13,745 bases of DNA, taken from NCBI GenBank assembly GCA_015143735.1, contig VKHC01000288.1, forward strand, positions 1-13,745. The letters are read 5' to 3'. Numbering within the stretch: position 1 is the first letter of the stretch; each line of letters begins with the position of its first letter. Origin of the DNA: Synura sp. LO234KE. Its lineage: Eukaryota > Sar > Synurophyceae > Synurales > Mallomonadaceae. The notes beneath the pieces are model-generated. The model ran no database searches. It was not told where the DNA came from and worked only from the letters and a program-made list of their open reading frames with translations. The translations under genes were made by a program, and so were the position numbers. This document shows, in pieces, positions 1 to 7,920 of this stretch.

Positions 1-81
1 ATATTATTTAGTTTCCTACGTGGTTGGAATGTTTACGTAGCCTAGTTCGACTAAATATTGTACCATCAATAAAATACTTAC

Positions 82-297
82 ATGAATATAAAATCGCTAG
101 AAACTTTATTAGTGTTGCATCTCTGCTCCAATACATACGCTGCCAGATTGCAAGATATATCAGAAAAAGTAAAGATGGAAAGAAAAGAAATACAAAGTAC
201 CCACTTGCAGGTGCTGAGATACATCTTAATTAGAAAGGTGACACGAAGAGCAATCCTCAGACGAACCTCCTTGCATGTGCTGATGATGTTAGGTTGA
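82..297 (+). CDS. Hypothetical 71-residue ORF with signal-peptide-like start
   Basis: I do not recognise this protein. It begins with a true ATG at 82 and runs 71 codons to a TGA. The first 20 residues have a short polar start, a hydrophobic stretch (LETLLVLHLC) and a small-residue ending (NTYA), as in a secretory signal peptide. A charged, Lys/Glu-rich segment follows (about residues 25-40). A CAG-GTG junction after codon 44 could be a splice donor, in which case only the first part is coding. No neighbour supports it and the length is within chance for this base composition, so it may equally be a spurious ORF or the first exon of a gene whose remaining exons I cannot place. Confidence 0.2.
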   Translation: MNIKSLETLLVLHLCSNTYAARLQDISEKVKMERKEIQSTHLQVLRYILIRKVTRRAILRRTSLHVLMMLG

Positions 298-909
298 AGG
301 TGCAGTTAGTAGCGCTGCAAGACTGGAAAACGTAAATTAAGCTGGATAGTAAGATTAACAATTTGCTCATTGAGAGCTTCATCATAGCTATGTATGGCTT
401 TGCTTCCAAATTTTTAGATTTGAATGAACAGAGAGAACCATTTCACAAATTTACGACATAAGTACAAATCTGATGAATATTTTTACTCCCCGTGTTCTTC
501 GAAAGTTATTCACAAAGCGCTTTTGCCTCAGCGTTATTAAAGTTCATATTCTTGCATTTTAGTAGAGTGGGCAGCAAGTCACGATTGTGTCAGCCAGGAG
601 TAACTGAGTGATACAAAAATGATAAAAATCGTGTAAGTCTGAAACAAAAAAATTGCTTTGCGTATGGTTGCTTTTGTTTTTTAGTAGATAAAAGGCGGAT
701 GCTTTACGTTTTTAATTTGTTGCTTTTGCAGCACCACTTTGCTTCACAGGGGGATGGAGATGTGAAATCTGTAAGATGGTGGTGATGTTATCAGCGCATG
801 CATTTCTAAAGATGCTTTTATGAAAGCACCAGATGAATCTGGCAAAAATAGAGATTCTCCTTAAGAAGCTACAGAATGGATTGCTACAGCTGGCAAAGGT
901 GCACCGAAG
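298..909. other. Stretch without a supported gene
   Basis: I see no gene here. There is a GTAAGT at 633-638 followed by a T-rich tract ending in AG at 683-684, and another T-rich acceptor-like site ending near 730 (TTGCTTTTGCAG). They resemble splice signals, but no reading frame connects through them, so they are recorded only as possible remnants. Confidence 0.4.
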
Positions 910-1323
910 ATGCGTACAGCGCCTTTGCCTCATATTTGTTACAAGACTTACAACAATAATCACATAGTGCTAGCACAACTACAGAGAGAAATGTCAGAAG
1001 CAATAATGGCATCAAATAAGAGCAAGCGAAGTAAACGCGCGCGATGCATTCTCTCGAATTCGTTAAGGCGCTATCCTCTCCGGGAGCGAAGTCTGGTCCG
1101 ATGTCGTCTGATGCATAGTAAAAAAGACTGTAGAAGGCTGATGCCTCTCACGACTCCCTATTTATCTCTTAACCCTATCTGTAGGTCACTCACAGCCACA
1201 CGAAATGATTCTAAAGCTCTGCAGAGTGCACGAACAAGACAATTTTTAACAGTATGCGGACGTACAGACCCGTTCTCTAGTGCCGCGTACCATGGATATA
1301 CTGCTCGGCAGTTAGCAAGGTGA
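910..1323 (+). CDS. Orphan 137-residue ORF, Arg/Ser-rich
   Basis: The product is not recognised. The frame is open from about 862 and the first ATG is at 910; it ends at a TGA at 1321-1323. It is one of the longest ATG-started frames of the window outside the two secure genes. The predicted product is very basic, with a cluster SNKSKRSKRAR near residues 35-45 and many scattered Arg and Ser. It has no signal peptide, membrane segment or domain motif. The local sequence is richer in G+C than its surroundings, which by itself lengthens open frames. Other frames here are also partly open, so this may be the wrong frame of a decayed gene or simply chance. Confidence 0.2.
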   Translation: MRTAPLPHICYKTYNNNHIVLAQLQREMSEAIMASNKSKRSKRARCILSNSLRRYPLRERSLVRCRLMHSKKDCRRLMPLTTPYLSLNPICRSLTATRNDSKALQSARTRQFLTVCGRTDPFSSAAYHGYTARQLAR

Positions 1324-1506
1324 TGAGGCGGAAATAAAAAATGACAGAATAATCAACAGGAAAAAAGCATCGGAATGTTTGTGATATGTTCGTAGCAATA
1401 AGATAAAGTGCAGTCCTCGAATTTGCGAAGGGATCGATGGGGAAAAGACTACGGCGGCAACTTACTATTTCGTATGACAAGACTATTGAATCATACCGAA
1501 ATGTAG

Positions 1507-2643
1507 CTACAGCCGCTTATCGGTAGCTGGGAAATCTTCACAAACAAACAGGCTCCTCGGCCCACTGCCATCTCCCAAATCATTCTCAAAGAAGAATTCC
1601 AGTTGCCGAATCACTCCAGCGTAAGTGTAGAGGTCCCTGTGCTCACGAACCAAACCGGACTTATATTGGAAAGTATCCTCTGTTATGTTCATAATTTCGT
1701 CTATCAAACTACCAAGGTTTCCGAGCTTGCCCACGAAACCTAATGCGTCCACGCTTGCGTTGGACCCTTTGTAGGGGAACCAAGGAACGTCGTTGTACAG
1801 ATATATAGGTATTCTTCCAATTTGAATAATTTCCGCCAAGCGGTAACTTGTGCGTCCGAAGCCTCGCGGAGCTAAATTGAATTTAGTGTTCGCGATGTCT
1901 TCCTTCCAATGATTGCTTTGGGCAAATATATGATGAATGCGTGCGGTGGCGAGCTTTTGCTTTACTTCCGACATAATACTTCCCCTAGATGTTCTCTGGC
2001 GGAGATTTCCAAAGAATCCAAAAGTTATTTCAAACTTTTCGGGAGGTGGGACTGCTGGGAGTTCGTCTTTAATCAAAGGGATGGCAATATGTCCGCAGCC
2101 ACCGGCGGAGAAAACTAGGATATTTGGCCGTAACTGAGACAATTTATATATACCTTGGTCATCTTGGGTTATGGCCACGTATAAGACGTCTTTTCGAAGT
2201 AAGCTCGAGAATTCATTATGTAGAACCCTGTGATCGGGAATGGATTTATTCTTATGTTCAGAGGTGAATTCGTACACGTGGATATCTACCCATTGCACAA
2301 ACAATGGTATCAAACCGTTGAAATAAGACAACGGTTTACTCATGAAATGTTGAATAAAATGATTTTCAATCCAAGGACCATGAAATGAAGCCCAATCATG
2401 GACTGGCACTTCCCGGTGTGGAATAGTCTTTTCCAAGAGCTCTTTGTAATGAGCTTCCGCATCATCCGGAAATTTGAAGGAGCTTGCATTGAAATCATGA
2501 ACCATTTTGTTGTTTTTCAAGCAAGGGATAATTTTTTCGTAAGTTCGCACTGCCCTCTCTGATAGCGAATCACCCTCGGAGTAAGTTAAATCAATTTTCA
2601 GCATGAATATAAATGCGATGACTGTACGTTTGACTACCACCAT
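1507..2643 (-). CDS. Exostosin-like glycosyltransferase (GT47 family), secretory
   Basis: A 378-residue exostosin-family protein, expected to add sugars to polysaccharide or glycoprotein in the ER/Golgi lumen. The acceptor and donor cannot be told from sequence. The ATG at 2643 is used because the same frame further upstream only offers a GTG at 2679. Residues 1-22 form a basic-hydrophobic signal peptide or type II anchor. Family blocks follow: YVAITQDDQGI (about 155-165), FSAGGCGH (178-185), FGFFGNLRQR (208-217) and the hallmark FNLAPRGFGRTSYRL (255-269). The last runs into AEIIQIGRIPIYLYNDVPW, the usual exostosin C-terminal core. Four N-glycosylation sequons (N52, N132, N295, N319) fit lumenal exposure. 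The gene appears intronless and uncorrupted and ends in TAG. It is divergent to the HAD gene, with 157 bp between the two ATGs. Confidence 0.92.
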   Translation of the reverse strand: MVVVKRTVIAFIFMLKIDLTYSEGDSLSERAVRTYEKIIPCLKNNKMVHDFNASSFKFPDDAEAHYKELLEKTIPHREVPVHDWASFHGPWIENHFIQHFMSKPLSYFNGLIPLFVQWVDIHVYEFTSEHKNKSIPDHRVLHNEFSSLLRKDVLYVAITQDDQGIYKLSQLRPNILVFSAGGCGHIAIPLIKDELPAVPPPEKFEITFGFFGNLRQRTSRGSIMSEVKQKLATARIHHIFAQSNHWKEDIANTKFNLAPRGFGRTSYRLAEIIQIGRIPIYLYNDVPWFPYKGSNASVDALGFVGKLGNLGSLIDEIMNITEDTFQYKSGLVREHRDLYTYAGVIRQLEFFFENDLGDGSGPRSLFVCEDFPATDKRL

Positions 2644-2800
2644 TTCCGTGGTTAAACTCCAACAATAAAGGTCAAGCACCAGACGGGAAAATACAATTGT
2701 TTAAAAAATTGGGGTGAAAGTCTGAGTAAGTTTTCGTTCCTCGATGATCCTTTGTTTTGACTAGTTTTTATCAATTCCAGAACAAAATCATATTTGAATT
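2644..2800. promoter_or_regulatory. Divergent (bidirectional) promoter region
   Basis: This 157-bp gap lies between the ATGs of two head-to-head genes, so it must contain both 5' leaders and at least the proximal promoters. It is AT-rich and has no convincing TATA box. There is an A/T run near 2697-2711 on the exostosin side, and T-rich segments near 2730 and 2765 on the HAD side. No upstream ORF is evident. Promoter function is inferred from gene arrangement only. Confidence 0.55.
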
Positions 2801-3805
2801 ATGCATTTTACTAGACTTATAATATATGCAGCCCTCCTTATAGTTGAGGGTACTTTTTGTTTCGTTAACAAAGAGCTCTCTACTATGCGCCTATTAACGA
2901 GTCGAGTCGAACGCAGTTCGTTGTTCATGAACAACCAAATATATCGCAAGGTGATAGAAAATTCAAGAAAATATATACCATCAGCGGTTGAGAACAGAAT
3001 AGTATCATCTAACAGCTCAATCAATGAAATAGATAGGTATTTTGAACCGTCCAAGCAAGAAATTGATTACATTTTGCAGAGCAAATCTAAGGGATACGCT
3101 GGTAATATTTTATATATTTCAATAGTAGTATGAATTTATTCTACTGGTGCGCAATTTTATCATATAGGGATAATCATATCCTTAGAGACCGTTTTAGTTC
3201 ACTTGGAGGAAGTTTATTTGAAGTCGTATGAACTGCTTTGCTATGAACTCGGTTTGCCTATACAACAAAAAGGAGTTGTCTTGGACGTGATAGGGTGCCC
3301 GGTGAAGCAATTCGTATTGGTTCTTGGTCTGAGATCGTCAAAATTGGCTCCTCATCAAGTGCAGTCGCGCTTTACCGAAATTTTCGAAACTGTGCTGTTA
3401 ACATATTCTAGAAAAGTTACAGCCCAAGCAGGAGCCATTGAAATATTGCAAGAAATAATCAAAAACCAAGATGAGCTATGTATCACTACATCCCTCCCTC
3501 GAGATATAGCAGTCAAAGCAATTGTTCTATCAGGCATATCCACCGTCTTGCAAGGTCGCGTGGACCCTACTAGACTTATCTGTATGGAACAACCTGCTGC
3601 CAGCGATTTCAACAAAATCGACCCTCATCAGCAGCTAGGAATATTAGGAAAGTCGTCTATCTACACGAAGTGCTGCGGAATAATGCGACGCCCTTCCTTT
3701 CTCACGGTTCTATTCGACCGCAACCGCCGCTGCATCGCACAGGCCAAGCGAATGGGGTTAAATATCTTCGGAATACGCGGTATAAACACCAAGTCCACAT
3801 TTTAG
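2801..3805 (+). CDS. HAD-superfamily protein with degenerate active site, probably plastid-targeted
   Basis: Two exons (2801-3101 and 3168-3805) join in phase 1 to give 312 residues. Residues 1-20 form a signal peptide ending TFC with Phe at 21, followed by a basic, Ser/Thr-bearing segment. This resembles the bipartite plastid presequence of algae with secondary red plastids. The HAD fold starts at about 100. Motif I, normally hhhDxDGT, reads GIIISLETVLV, so the nucleophile Asp is Ser105 and the acid/base Asp is Glu107. An alpha-helical cap-like region follows. Motif II is near ITTSLPR (206-212). The motif IV region is LFDRN (Asp284), followed by the typical AKRMGLNIFGIRG ending (293-305). 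Loss of the nucleophile argues against ordinary phosphatase activity. Degenerate plastid HAD proteins exist in plants and algae, so a binding or regulatory role is possible; this is inference. Confidence 0.82.
3102..3167 (+). other. Spliceosomal intron of the HAD gene
   Basis: This 66-nt GT-AG intron starts GTAATA and ends CATATAG. Without splicing, exon 1 runs into a TGA after YISIVV and the second half has no ATG. Removing the intron joins the frames exactly (G + GG, Gly101) and places the HAD motif I beta strand across the junction, which is strong support. The intron is AT-rich relative to both exons. Confidence 0.85.
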
Positions 3806-3867
3806 CACAGGCTAGGTTTAGGTTTCGAATATGTCTATTCACTGTCAGCAATTTTGTTCCGATATTC

Positions 3868-3873
3868 AATAAT
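3868..3873 (+). terminator. Possible poly(A) signal of the HAD gene (AATAAT)
   Basis: AATAAT lies 63 bp after the HAD stop codon in an AT-rich leader to the next, GC-rich segment. It is one base off the canonical hexamer. The site is plausible by position only. Confidence 0.25.
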
Positions 3874-3967
3874 CTTATGTGTTAAACGAGGCACGAATGA
3901 CTGACGGCCCTTCCCCGCGTGTTCTCTGTCGCCTCTACTCTCAGGCTACTCCCAGGACCCCTCAGCC

Positions 3968-4610
3968 ATGAGAGCGGCGGACAGAGTGCTACCATCCTTG
4001 AAATCATTCAAGTATCAACTCTTGTATGACAGATTGCAACTTGCGGTGAAGCGGAGGGAAGGCCCGGAGATGCAGCAGCAGCCTGTCCGGAGCAGGAGCC
4101 CGACCAGGTACGGCCCACACCACCGGTCCGTCCGTCCGTCCGTCCGTAAAATTGGAACGTTAGTGGTCAGCGCCCTCGACTGCTACTACTGTGTAGCTCT
4201 ATTCACGGGATATGAGTTTCTACGTCTTACACCTTTCTAGAAGCGACGAGACGCACACACAGCACCGGCCTTACACATAACTGGTTTTCTCCTTCATGCG
4301 TTACCTCTCTCCCTGACTGGGCTCACGATAGGAAACTGAAGACCGTCGCTCCATTGCTAGACAACCCGGTGAGTAGGGAAGAGGATTGGCGGCCCCCACC
4401 CGCCGTTTCTTCCCACGTCCACTGAATGCGATTGTGTACTTAAACTTCGTTCATTGTTGGCTGGGATGTGACCTTGCCATATCACAGAACGACCCGAGAA
4501 CGGCCTCCGATTACCGTTACGGTGAGGTGGGGGAGGAGGATCCTTACGATCTCGAGGAATTCGACCAGGACGCGTATACGAGTGCGATGGAAGGAACATT
4601 TGATGACTGA
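3968..4610 (+). CDS. Candidate three-exon gene, small protein with acidic C-terminus
   Basis: I do not recognise the product. The proposed exons are 3968-4107, 4332-4368 and 4488-4610, which join in one frame (140 + 37 + 123 nt) into 99 residues ending in TGA. The ATG sits in a good context (GCCATGA). Residues 1-34 look helical and basic (for example SFKYQLLYDRLQLAVKRR) and a Gln/Arg/Ser/Pro linker follows. The last about 40 residues are strongly acidic with Tyr/Phe (EVGEEDPYDLEEFDQDAY). Splice sites are good: AG-GTACGG, GATAG-G, CCG-GTGAGT and CACAG-A. The G+C-rich composition contrasts with the HAD gene next door. The weakness is that several other frames are open here, so the model rests on splice signals and frame agreement, not homology. 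Confidence 0.42.
4108..4331 (+). other. Candidate intron 1 of the three-exon gene
   Basis: A 224-nt GT-AG interval starting GTACGG. It contains the GTCC microsatellite and a pyrimidine-rich 3' part (CTCTCTCCCTGACTGG) before the GATAG acceptor. It sits in phase 2. Support depends on the gene model. Confidence 0.4.
4126..4147. repeat. GTCC tetranucleotide microsatellite
   Basis: Five perfect GTCC units plus GT. It lies in candidate intron 1. Read through, it would encode an RSVRPSVR-like run, so it is more likely noncoding. Confidence 0.9.
4369..4487 (+). other. Candidate intron 2 of the three-exon gene
   Basis: A 119-nt interval with an excellent donor (CCG-GTGAGT) and a CACAG acceptor, in phase 0. 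Together with intron 1 it defines a 37-nt exon that restores the frame to the acidic C-terminal exon. Confidence 0.42.
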
Positions 4611-4916
4611 AGAGATCGGCCGGGTTATTGTTAGGGAGGTGCACGGAGCTTTGTACGTCGACGTCTCGGCGAATTCATCTCTTCTTTTCCTCCCTTCTTG
4701 GTGTCCATGTCATATCACTTGCACCGGCCGTAGCACATAAATGTACTTGCATGATATTCGGTTTTGTGGCGGCGTCGTCTCTTTCGTTCTCGCTGTTCAA
4801 TATTCGTTTTATTTTTTAAGTTTGCTTGTTGATATTCGTTTCTCTATGAGAATTCAAGAAATATATTCTTGGAAACATGAGAGTGTAGTATCGACCATGA
4901 TACCAAAAGGGCAGAA
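4611..4916. other. Probable 3' UTR and spacer, no gene seen
   Basis: After the acidic ORF's TGA the sequence is pyrimidine-rich (TCTCTTCTTTTCCTCCCTTC near 4678-4697) and then turns AT-rich. Short open frames continue through but lack support. I see no clear poly(A) signal here. Confidence 0.35.
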
Positions 4917-5333
4917 ATGGGCACGCTGATGCCGATGCAAATCTATACCCGAAAGTGGGAGATATCAGCCCGCTACCAACCTTGTAGTAGTGTCGCTGTG
5001 GTCACCATTACCGGCGTAGTATAGCAAGTGGTAGCTCGCAAACGGCGATACGCGCTGACTGGTTTGCATCAGAAAGAATAGTTTTTTGTCAATTGGCTAT
5101 TTTTGGTGACTTACATAGTCATAATTGAGAAAGACATCAACAAGAATTCGGTCGGATTGTCGCTCCCCTCATCCCGCGTTTCCAAAAATATTGGAAAAGA
5201 TGTGCAAACTGCAATGAAACCGATCTCTTTGGCCTGTAAATAATAAGTCTCGTGGAAGGAGTAAAGAAGGGGGACTGAGTGCGCTTCCATTGGCTTAAAT
5301 CCGGCATAATCTTGATGCATCGGTTTTGGACAG

Positions 5334-5391
5334 GTATTATGTAAACAATTACTAAATAATTTGTTATAAAGTGCACTTTTGATGTTTTCAG
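5334..5391 (+). other. Candidate short spliceosomal intron
   Basis: A 58-nt GT-AG interval with donor ACAG-GTATTATG, a branch-site-like TTACTAAAT and a pyrimidine-rich acceptor GATGTTTTCAG. Its size matches the HAD intron. The flanking exons join in a short frame (MHRFWTDT...IAGQ, then stop), so it may lie at the 3' end or in the UTR of a transcript. A second acceptor, TTTTTACAG at 5452, could be an alternative. Confidence 0.35.
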
Positions 5392-5553
5392 ATACACTGA
5401 GCGCAAATATAGCAGGTCAGTGATCAGGTAATTGTTGTTGTTGTTTTTACAGTAAAACCATAGTCGACGGAAATGTTTAATTATCTCGAAAGATGTATTT
5501 AATTGCTTGAGTGCGTCATGCCTACGTTTAAATTATAGTTATTATAAATGTTC

Positions 5554-5559
5554 AATAAA
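5554..5559 (+). terminator. AATAAA poly(A) signal candidate
   Basis: A canonical AATAAA in an AT-rich stretch, followed by a T/G-rich segment (TGTCTTTGTTTGG at about 5569-5581), the usual order of eukaryotic cleavage signals. It could end a transcript that includes the 5334-5391 intron. Confidence 0.3.
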
Positions 5560-5757
5560 TTAAGCAATGTCTTTGTTTGGCCTTGTTCTCACTACCGTGA
5601 TATGCTGAACTCGTTGACTAGTGTTTCAGAGCACGCATAGAACGTTCAAACTAAGCCAATATAGTAGCATCTAAACTAACTTAGTGCATGAATAACCTAT
5701 CTAGGTCTGTGAGGAGTATTAAGGCTAAAATGGTACTAGTTGTAGTTCTTCACTCAG

Positions 5758-6063
5758 GTGTACCACCGCCGGCCGACCAGGGATGTGAAACTTGTCGACG
5801 CACCGACGCCGCAAGCACTAGTGCATAGATTACTAAGTGCCAGCAATACTTCAGATATACTAAAAGGCTTAATAATAGCTTTTTATGACATAGAACCAAA
5901 ACTAAGGCCCTTCGAATTAAAAAAGACTGCTTATCGCGTGTGGATAGACTTCTATCCACATTATGTCCAAGATTTTCCTGAAATAAATTTAAGTTTCGCG
6001 ACGAAAATATTCGTTCTGGATAAAGCACAGTACCAGAAAGACTTTGGTGGTTCAGCGCCATAA
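5758..6063 (+). CDS. Probable terminal exon of an unrecognised gene
   Basis: The frame is open for 101 codons to TAA at 6061-6063 and contains no Met at all, so if real it is an internal or last exon. It starts exactly after a good acceptor (TTCTTCACTCAG ending 5757), with an in-frame stop just upstream. The protein has ordinary composition, with helical and Tyr/Phe-rich segments such as KGLIIAFYDIEPKLRPF and YRVWIDFYPHYVQDF. I recognise no family. A possible first exon is at 4917-5015: an ATG in good context, 33 codons (MGTLMPMQIYTRKW...) and a phase-0 donor GGC-GTAGTA, implying a roughly 740-nt intron; this is speculative. An AATAAA about 170 bp after the stop supports a transcript end. The length alone is within chance. 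Confidence 0.4.
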   Translation: MYHRRPTRDVKLVDAPTPQALVHRLLSASNTSDILKGLIIAFYDIEPKLRPFELKKTAYRVWIDFYPHYVQDFPEINLSFATKIFVLDKAQYQKDFGGSAP

Positions 6064-6232
6064 AGCCAGACGTTTAAAAAACCTTGCAAAGATATCTCCA
6101 AATCTGTACAAGTAATCAAAACCACAACAACTGACAATACACTCAGGGACATTGACTCCAACCATTAGGTCATTCAAGACTAATATTTAACTTGCACTTC
6201 AGCTTAAACAATTTCTTTACAAACCTTAGAAA

Positions 6233-6238
6233 AATAAA
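6233..6238 (+). terminator. AATAAA poly(A) signal candidate
   Basis: AATAAA lies 170 bp beyond the TAA of the 5758-6063 exon, a normal 3' UTR distance. It fits that exon being the last of its gene. Confidence 0.4.
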
Positions 6239-6401
6239 GCAGTCAACCCAGTCATGGACCAAATTTCAGTTTCTCAGTCACATTTAGATTGCAAGAATCA
6301 CTGACCACATTAACTATTTCTGGGCCTCGGCATCACTATTCTATTCAATGAGAGGGGTCAGTTATTAATAGCGAGCACGAGTCCAAGCCCGCTCTGGTCA
6401 T

Positions 6402-7153
6402 TCAATTCAACCCTTTTGTACCCTGCGAACGATCTTTACAGTCGACTTTAATTTTACATCCTCGCCTCCTCTCCATTTTGATCTTGTGCGAAAAGGACCG
6501 TGTTCCTAGACTCCATCCTGTTGCATAATCGTTTTCTATTTCAAAAACCCACCTCAAACCTCTGGGGTGGATTGCAAAAATTAGAGGCCCGTCGTCAACT
6601 ATTGTGGACACGCGCACTTATCTTCTTGACAAAGGCACTTTGCTTGAGCACATTATTAAATATATCAACATCTCAGGGGTCGGTCGAATAATCCTATCCC
6701 AACATTTTTGAACTTATCAAGAAAAAATGACAAAGGCATTTATATACACGGAGTTGAGTATCTTCACGACCTCTGCTTTTCTCTCCACGAACTGCAACCA
6801 AGAATTGAGCAGTTCGCTTATGTCCGGTTGCTCTTCTTCTTATGCATGTCCGGACAGACCACCTGATAATTCTTCATCGGATTTGGTGCGGAGTCCCTTC
6901 CCCTCCATTTCACCGGATCTGCGCAATAAGTGGAAGACAGTAATCTACACTGGACTTCTTGTTAGTGCGATGAATTGCCTTCGTCCTCCTTGAATAGACG
7001 ACAAGGTGACCACTCCCAAGTGGTGTTCCCATACGAGTGCTGTTTTCTTGGTAGGGTCGCGCGCTTGTCACTAGCTGAACAAGGTGGCGTCGCTCCATCC
7101 TTCTTAGAATCAAAAAGGTTCGCAAGACTGCTTGTAGTTGCTTTAGATATCAC
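6402..7153 (-). pseudogene. Possible decayed coding region, minus strand
   Basis: There is no intact gene. The minus strand holds three protein-like open segments in different frames. They are 7153-6962 (LANLFDSKKDG..., 63 codons), about 6950-6720 (MEGKGLRTKSDEELSGG then, after one in-frame stop, EEEQPDISELLNSWLQFVER) and 6617-6402 (VSTIVDDGPLIFAIHPRG..., 71 codons). None starts with ATG at its edge. On the plus strand, an ATG-started, Ser-rich 88-codon ORF (6727-6993) overlaps the middle segment and is a competing reading. If real, the minus-strand series would be a frameshifted relic or several exons. Each segment alone is within chance for this composition. Confidence 0.2.
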
Positions 7154-7362
7154 CCTGTGAGTGTACTATTGAAAGTCTGGCTGTTCGCTCCTCTCTCTTA
7201 AATGGTTTGGGTATTCTTTCGATGATCGTTGGGATTTCGTCGCGCGAAATAATCTTCCGGGGAAACTTTGATTGCAATTCGGTGCCGGCCTTCTCCCCCT
7301 GCCCGTACTCGGGCAAGGGACTTGCTCATAAAGGGAAAAGATTCACTTAGTTTAGTAAAGTC

Positions 7363-7920
7363 TCAGTGACGCCTCTCTCCATCTGGTTCATCCAAATTCT
7401 CTGAGTAATAAATGAAAAAACATTTTTTTTGGCAGTGGTAGAAAGAGGTTCCGTGGGTCGTGGACTTGGGTGTTTTGAATACGATATTGGGGAAATGGAG
7501 CCGGATATCAATTCTTAGTAAATCTGAGTAATCATCAGAAACACTTTTATACTCAGTAACGGTACTGTATCAATAGTCCCAGATCAGTAAAACTTTGTTT
7601 TGGTGAACGTCCAACCCAAAACAACATTCCGAATCAGTCATCCGAAATGATTTTCGTAACTTTCTTGGCTGCTGGGTAGTAAATGGTTTCATATCCAGAT
7701 TCATGGATTATCCTCTATACTAGCTACCGGTAAATGAATGAGGTGGTGTTTCGAAATCGTGTGGCAAATTTTGCACCAACCACATAATATATTTTTGCTC
7801 GGATTTTGACACGTTTTGCTTCGTACTTTGGAAAATGGTTGTTTTGAGGTCATTACCATCACTGCCTTCAAAAGTGTATGTGATATCGCCCGATATTTCC
7901 CAAAATGCAATCCGGAAAGT
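7363..7920 (-). pseudogene. Interrupted minus-strand frame, possible relic gene
   Basis: One minus-strand frame of 186 codons carries only three internal stops (TAG at 7720-7722, TAA at 7708-7710, TGA at 7570-7572) before the terminal TGA. At this base composition about eleven would be expected. The segments read like ordinary protein: FWEISGDITYTFEGSDG, KPFTTQQPRKLRKSF and LLRIDIRLHFPNIVFKTP. The middle segment has its own ATG at 7704 and 44 codons. No family is recognised and no splice pair cleanly removes the stops. Because many windows and frames were scanned, one such run could still arise by chance. Confidence 0.25.

Noticed and set aside
2679-2679. Upstream start of the exostosin gene adding 12 residues
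   Set aside because: That codon is GTG; the first ATG is at 2643 and directly begins a good signal peptide.
3203-3805. HAD second half as an independent gene starting at 3203
   Set aside because: The codon there is TTG, and splicing from exon 1 gives a continuous frame with the HAD first strand across the junction.
4357-4644. 95-codon minus-strand frame
   Set aside because: It has a GTG rather than ATG edge, is Pro/Arg low complexity, and lies opposite the better-supported spliced exons.
5750-6061. 103-codon minus-strand frame
   Set aside because: Antisense of the 5758-6063 exon, Leu-rich without a motif; the plus frame has splice and poly(A) context.
6962-7153. BED-type zinc finger suggestion (YGNTT and a following HL in another frame, minus strand)
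   Set aside because: Needs an assumed frameshift, and the first Cys pair is incomplete (CSAS); the evidence is too thin to name a domain.
7363-7920. Alternative genetic code (stops read as amino acids)
   Set aside because: All three stop types occur inside the frame, and both well-supported genes end in TAG after normal family C-termini; decay or chance is simpler.
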